DNA from: Lingula anatina | Taxonomy: Eukaryota > Brachiopoda > Lingulata > Lingulida > Lingulidae | DNA length: 64,000 bases | Assembly: GCF_001039355.2 (NCBI RefSeq) | Contig: NW_019775646.1 | Coordinates: forward strand, 167,106 to 231,105 | Direction of reading: 5' to 3' | Shown here: positions 60,701 to 64,000 of the stretch, piece after piece | Layout of the letters: the number at the start of each line of letters is the position of its first letter | How positions within the stretch are numbered: position 1 is the stretch's first letter | Position numbers and translations under genes: made by a program | The notes under the pieces: model-generated | The model's input: the letters and a program-made list of their open reading frames with translations, nothing else | The model's database searches: none | What the model was told of the DNA's origin: nothing

Positions 60701-63192
60701 GGAATCAAAAATGCATTGATAAGCAGATCAAAGGATAAAATGCTGGGAGTTGACAATCCTGCTATAATTATACATGAGGTTAATGGCGAAGCAGACATTG
60801 TGAATGGCATCTCTAAGCCTCAAGACACCAATACCGCTCCTGTAGATACGCTGGAAAAGAACCCTGGCATACTGCCCCATCACTGGAGACAAAAAGAAGA
60901 AACAGAACCAAAATCGCCCGCCGTCTCAGAAAGAGTAGCCATTTTCAACAAAGGAGCCGATGTAAAGCAAAAAGGGGGAACGATAGATGCTACTGTGGCG
61001 GAAGCAAAAACTCAACGAAGAGGAGGAGGTGGGAAAAAGTAGGTTGTGGCAAATTACAATGGTTTATTGCAAGATTGTTGCATTTTACCCCATGTCTTAT
61101 AGTCATTTCTTTATGAGTCTTTGTATATCCTTAAAATGCTGCGTTTATGGCAAATTATGGTGCCAGGATACATACTTGTAAGGGCAAAAATAACAGTCCT
61201 AACTGAGTTTCAAAAGTAAGTATACTGCCTGATAGTCTAATGTTACTATGAAGGTTTGCAGATATAACATTAACTTATCAATTCTTCCAAGTCTAGGAAT
61301 ACAACCTGTGACCCCTTAAATCTTCCACAGGCAAGTCGTCAGCAACGCTCTCAATGCAACCACTAGACGACAATCATCTGCTAAACAGAAATCTAAAATT
61401 AAGCATCTGGTTCATATGTTCTAAATGTACACAATTTTTACTCATTATATCATCCCACATCTTCATTTCAGGTTTCATCCTGCCGCATTAACAATGTTGA
61501 CAGTCCTTGGTATGATTTTTGCGGAATCCTTCTCTCAGGTGTATTTCGACGTTCTGGTGGACGTTATTATACATGTACCAAAAAATTCAACACTTGGCGC
61601 TGCTCACGTCTTTCAGCAACCTGGAAAACCCGTTGATGTCAATGCTTCTCGGTTTCCCAAAATGAAAATCCAAACTTTTAGTAAGTGCTGATTTTTTTTT
61701 TTTTTTTTTTGGTACCGCAAACGGATTTAGAGTTTATTAGTGGCCAGGCCTGTGTACACTTGCCTCTCATTTACACCTACAATATGCCGTCTTAGGCGCT
61801 GTCAAAGTACTTGTGGTCTGATTTTCAACATTTTCTCCTTGTATTTTCCGTATTTATAGAATCTTTGTCATTTTCCTAGTGATAGTTAAGTTGGCAAGGT
61901 ACATCAAAAATAAACTTCTTAACAAATTCCAATTTTTTTCTCTAACACGAAAAATTTCTTGGTCTATCATAGAGGGTAAAAGGATGAACATGGTTCACGT
62001 ATATCACGCGTTAGTCAATGTCATGACGATTGTTCAATTTTGAGTCTTTGACAACATTAGACGTAATATTTTACACATTCCCTTGTTATTACAGCGGTTC
62101 ATAATCTACACATGATCGTCATTACTGATCCGCCGTGCCAAGGACTGCATTGTGACCATGGTTGCGACTATGCCACCAACAAGTGCGTGTGTCGTGTTGG
62201 TTTTCAGTCTTTCAACGACACAAGCTGCCAAGGTACGTTGTAGCAGGATTTATACCAATTGGGAGCTTTTTTTGCTTGGAATTGGTACGGTTATTGGGTT
62301 AGTCGCTTGGTTGCTGAACTGGCTGCTTTACTAATGATTAATTTGACTGCTGGTTCAGTTGGTTGCGTATATACGTATATACAGTGTGTAGTCGCTGTTA
62401 CATCGACCCGGCTGGCATATCAGGAATTTGATGTGTGAATATCGGTGTGAATAGAAAAGGACCTTTCAATATGGTTAACCGGTGATGTTTTTCATAAATT
62501 AAACTAAAAATAAAATATTGTTTTTAACAAGCGTTTATCTTTCAGTGCATTAGCTCAAGCAATCCCCATGGAACTTTTACAAGTCATATACCCTACGGAT
62601 GTTTCCAAATTTGTAAAATATGTATTTGAATATTTCAGAAAATTCCTGAATGCTGAATTTATTATTGATATAAAATAACCGCAACACAGAACTACTAGTA
62701 CATATCATTAGAATACCATAATAGTATATTTTCATTCTGCAGACATAGATGAGTGTTCCATTGAACATGTCCCACGGGTTTGTCACAAAAATGCCATATG
62801 TACCAACACATTTGGTTCCTATTCATGCGCGTGCGCAGACGGGTTCTACGGTGACGGCAGAGATTGCAAGAGTAAGATTAGCATGAAAAATTTTATTTTA
62901 CGTTTTCGTACAATTTTTGGCAGATATTTAAACTTTTTTATCCGCTTTATTTTGCACAGAGTATATTTTAAAACGAACTTTATATAAGCTTTGTGATAAA
63001 TAAAGAAGTTGCTTATCAGTGCATCACGTTTAGGGTCCCACATTTATATATAAACATATATTATATTATCAACTATTCAAACAAAGCATTATTCTAAGAT
63101 TCTTATTAACTTTTTAGATTGCAGTAAACCTTGTCTGCCAGGGGAATTTGAATACAGCCCTTGTAATGGTACTTCACCAAAGATTTGTAAAG
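57796..63192 (+). CDS. Gene P: paralog of gene M, 5' part only
   Basis: Nine exons are seen: 57796-57972, 58804-58953, 59288-59447, 59811-59923, 60320-61038, 61472-61680, 62095-62232, 62743-62871 and 63118-63192 (phases 0,0,1,0,2,1,1,1,1), about 623 residues before the window ends. The layout copies gene M: signal peptide ([18 protein letters not shown]), short ectodomain with NSS and NET sequons, TM1 ([20 protein letters not shown]), cytoplasmic region and TM2 ([20 protein letters not shown]). Then follow a Cys module ([18 protein letters not shown]), calcium-type EGF ([14 protein letters not shown]) and a TNFR-like repeat ([15 protein letters not shown]). The cytoplasmic loop is far longer than in gene M (exons 4-5, about 280 residues, highly charged, with [11 protein letters not shown] and poly-acidic EEKEEEND). 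Intron phases and the 75-nt TNFR exon match gene M. The 3' half, including any multi-TM region, is outside the window. Confidence 0.8.
60320..61038 (+). CDS. Gene P exon 5: long charged cytoplasmic loop
   Basis: This 719-nt exon has no counterpart of similar size in gene M. It is low in hydrophobics and cysteine, rich in K, E, S, T and P ([33 protein letters not shown]) and ends [10 protein letters not shown] just before TM2. It looks intrinsically disordered, with many possible phosphorylation sites. The donor AA/GTAGGT sits next to an alternative AG/GTGGGA (different phase), so the exact end is inferred from continuity with exon 6. Confidence 0.7.
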
Positions 63193-63432
63193 GTTAGTCT
63201 ATGTAGATCCATGCGTTTGGTACCCGGTATCAGCATCAATCTGGGTTTCGATGTATATCAGTTATGCAAAATAACATCTAAGGTGTCATTCACCATGCCA
63301 AAACAATGGAAGGTTTAAATCAAGTATGTCTTCACATTTTCAAAACAATTTCAAAACATCCTGCTTAACCAGTAAACGTATTATTTTATTGACCAATTTG
63401 TGCTGAAAAAGAACGGAAAACAAGGTTATTAC

Positions 63433-63562
63433 CTACCCTCTACCAGAGCGACTGACAGATTTTTACAGATATTCACAGTCAGCCCAAAATGACCATCTAT
63501 CTAGCTAGAAACATATCTGTGAATATCTGTAAAAATCTATCAGTCGCCCTGGCAGAGGGTAG
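63433..63562. mobile_element. CTCTACCAG-family MITE with 7-bp target duplication
   Basis: This 130-bp near-perfect palindrome has ends CTACCCTCTACCAGAGCG and CGCCCTGGCAGAGGGTAG. It is flanked by TTATTAC at 63426-63432 and 63563-63569, and can fold along nearly its whole length. It is the best-preserved member of its family here. Confidence 0.85.
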
Positions 63563-63904
63563 TTATTACCAATGTCAGCATCATGTATCCGGATTTTTCA
63601 GCGTGTATCACAGTTTGTCCGATGGAGTATTACCTTTCTACGAACTGCACAGCGACTACGAATGCCCGTTGTTCTGGTAGGGTTACATTAATGTCTTGAT
63701 ATTTGTTTTTTTTAGTGGCTTTTAAAGAGGCCTTTGAAAATTGTTTCATTTTTGTACAATACATTGCGTAACTAAGTTTATTATGTTTAAGTTACAGACA
63801 CATCCCGAATCCGTGTTCACGAATTAATTGAGATTAAAAGCGAACGCATTTGAAAACAATCGGGATTGTTTTTATATAGACAAAACTATAAAGTAACAAT
63901 AGAC

Positions 63905-63908
<4 letters not shown>

Positions 63909-64000
<92 letters not shown>
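63909..64000. repeat. (AT)n followed by poly(T) at window end
   Basis: An AT tract of about 62 nt runs into an uninterrupted T30 that reaches the last base. This junction may be an assembly edge. Confidence 0.9.

Overview
This is metazoan nuclear DNA: intron-rich, AT-rich, full of microsatellites and small inverted-repeat transposons, with all genes built from short exons and GT-AG introns. An insect-type gustatory-receptor-like gene, a CAP/SCP gene and EGF/TNFR-type membrane genes point to a marine invertebrate. A lophotrochozoan (mollusc or brachiopod grade) or a non-chordate deuterostome fits best, because this receptor family is widespread in protostomes and known in some invertebrate deuterostomes. 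The species cannot be resolved from the sequence alone. I read exons and splice sites by eye and checked that codon phase carries across each junction.

Layout. (1) 1-12115 and 18166-32135 are two direct copies of one segment. Each holds an unnamed minus-strand gene of at least 11 coding exons (about 1,060 codons, U-A and U-B). It encodes a helical N-terminus, a small beta domain split over two exons, and several ubiquitin-like segments. (2) Between the copies lie a broken gustatory-receptor-like pseudogene (13060-14652), cut by a TTAA-flanked transposon, and the 3' end of an unknown gene with an acidic tail (16593-17964). (3) After copy 2 come an intact four-exon gustatory-receptor-like gene (34614-38576, containing an assembly duplication) and a secreted CAP-domain gene (40674-44798). 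(4) 45192-63192 holds the most unusual content: two paralogous giant membrane-protein genes, head to head. The left gene (minus, 21 coding exons, about 1,876 residues) reads signal peptide, short ectodomain, TM, cytoplasmic loop, TM, EGF and TNFR-type Cys-rich modules, large ectodomain, then a multi-TM half with glycosylated helical loops. The right gene (plus) repeats the first part with the same intron phases and leaves the window before its 3' half. I know no named family with this layout.

Transposon history is unusually legible. Five insertions of several families (a 952-bp TAA-duplicating element, a 1.5-kb TAA element, two YTA-duplicating MITEs 50 bp apart, plus one nested inside the 1.5-kb element) lie in copy 2. 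Four of them have matching empty sites in copy 1, so they postdate the duplication or were polymorphic around it. Members of the YTA family also sit at or beside splice donors in two unrelated genes.
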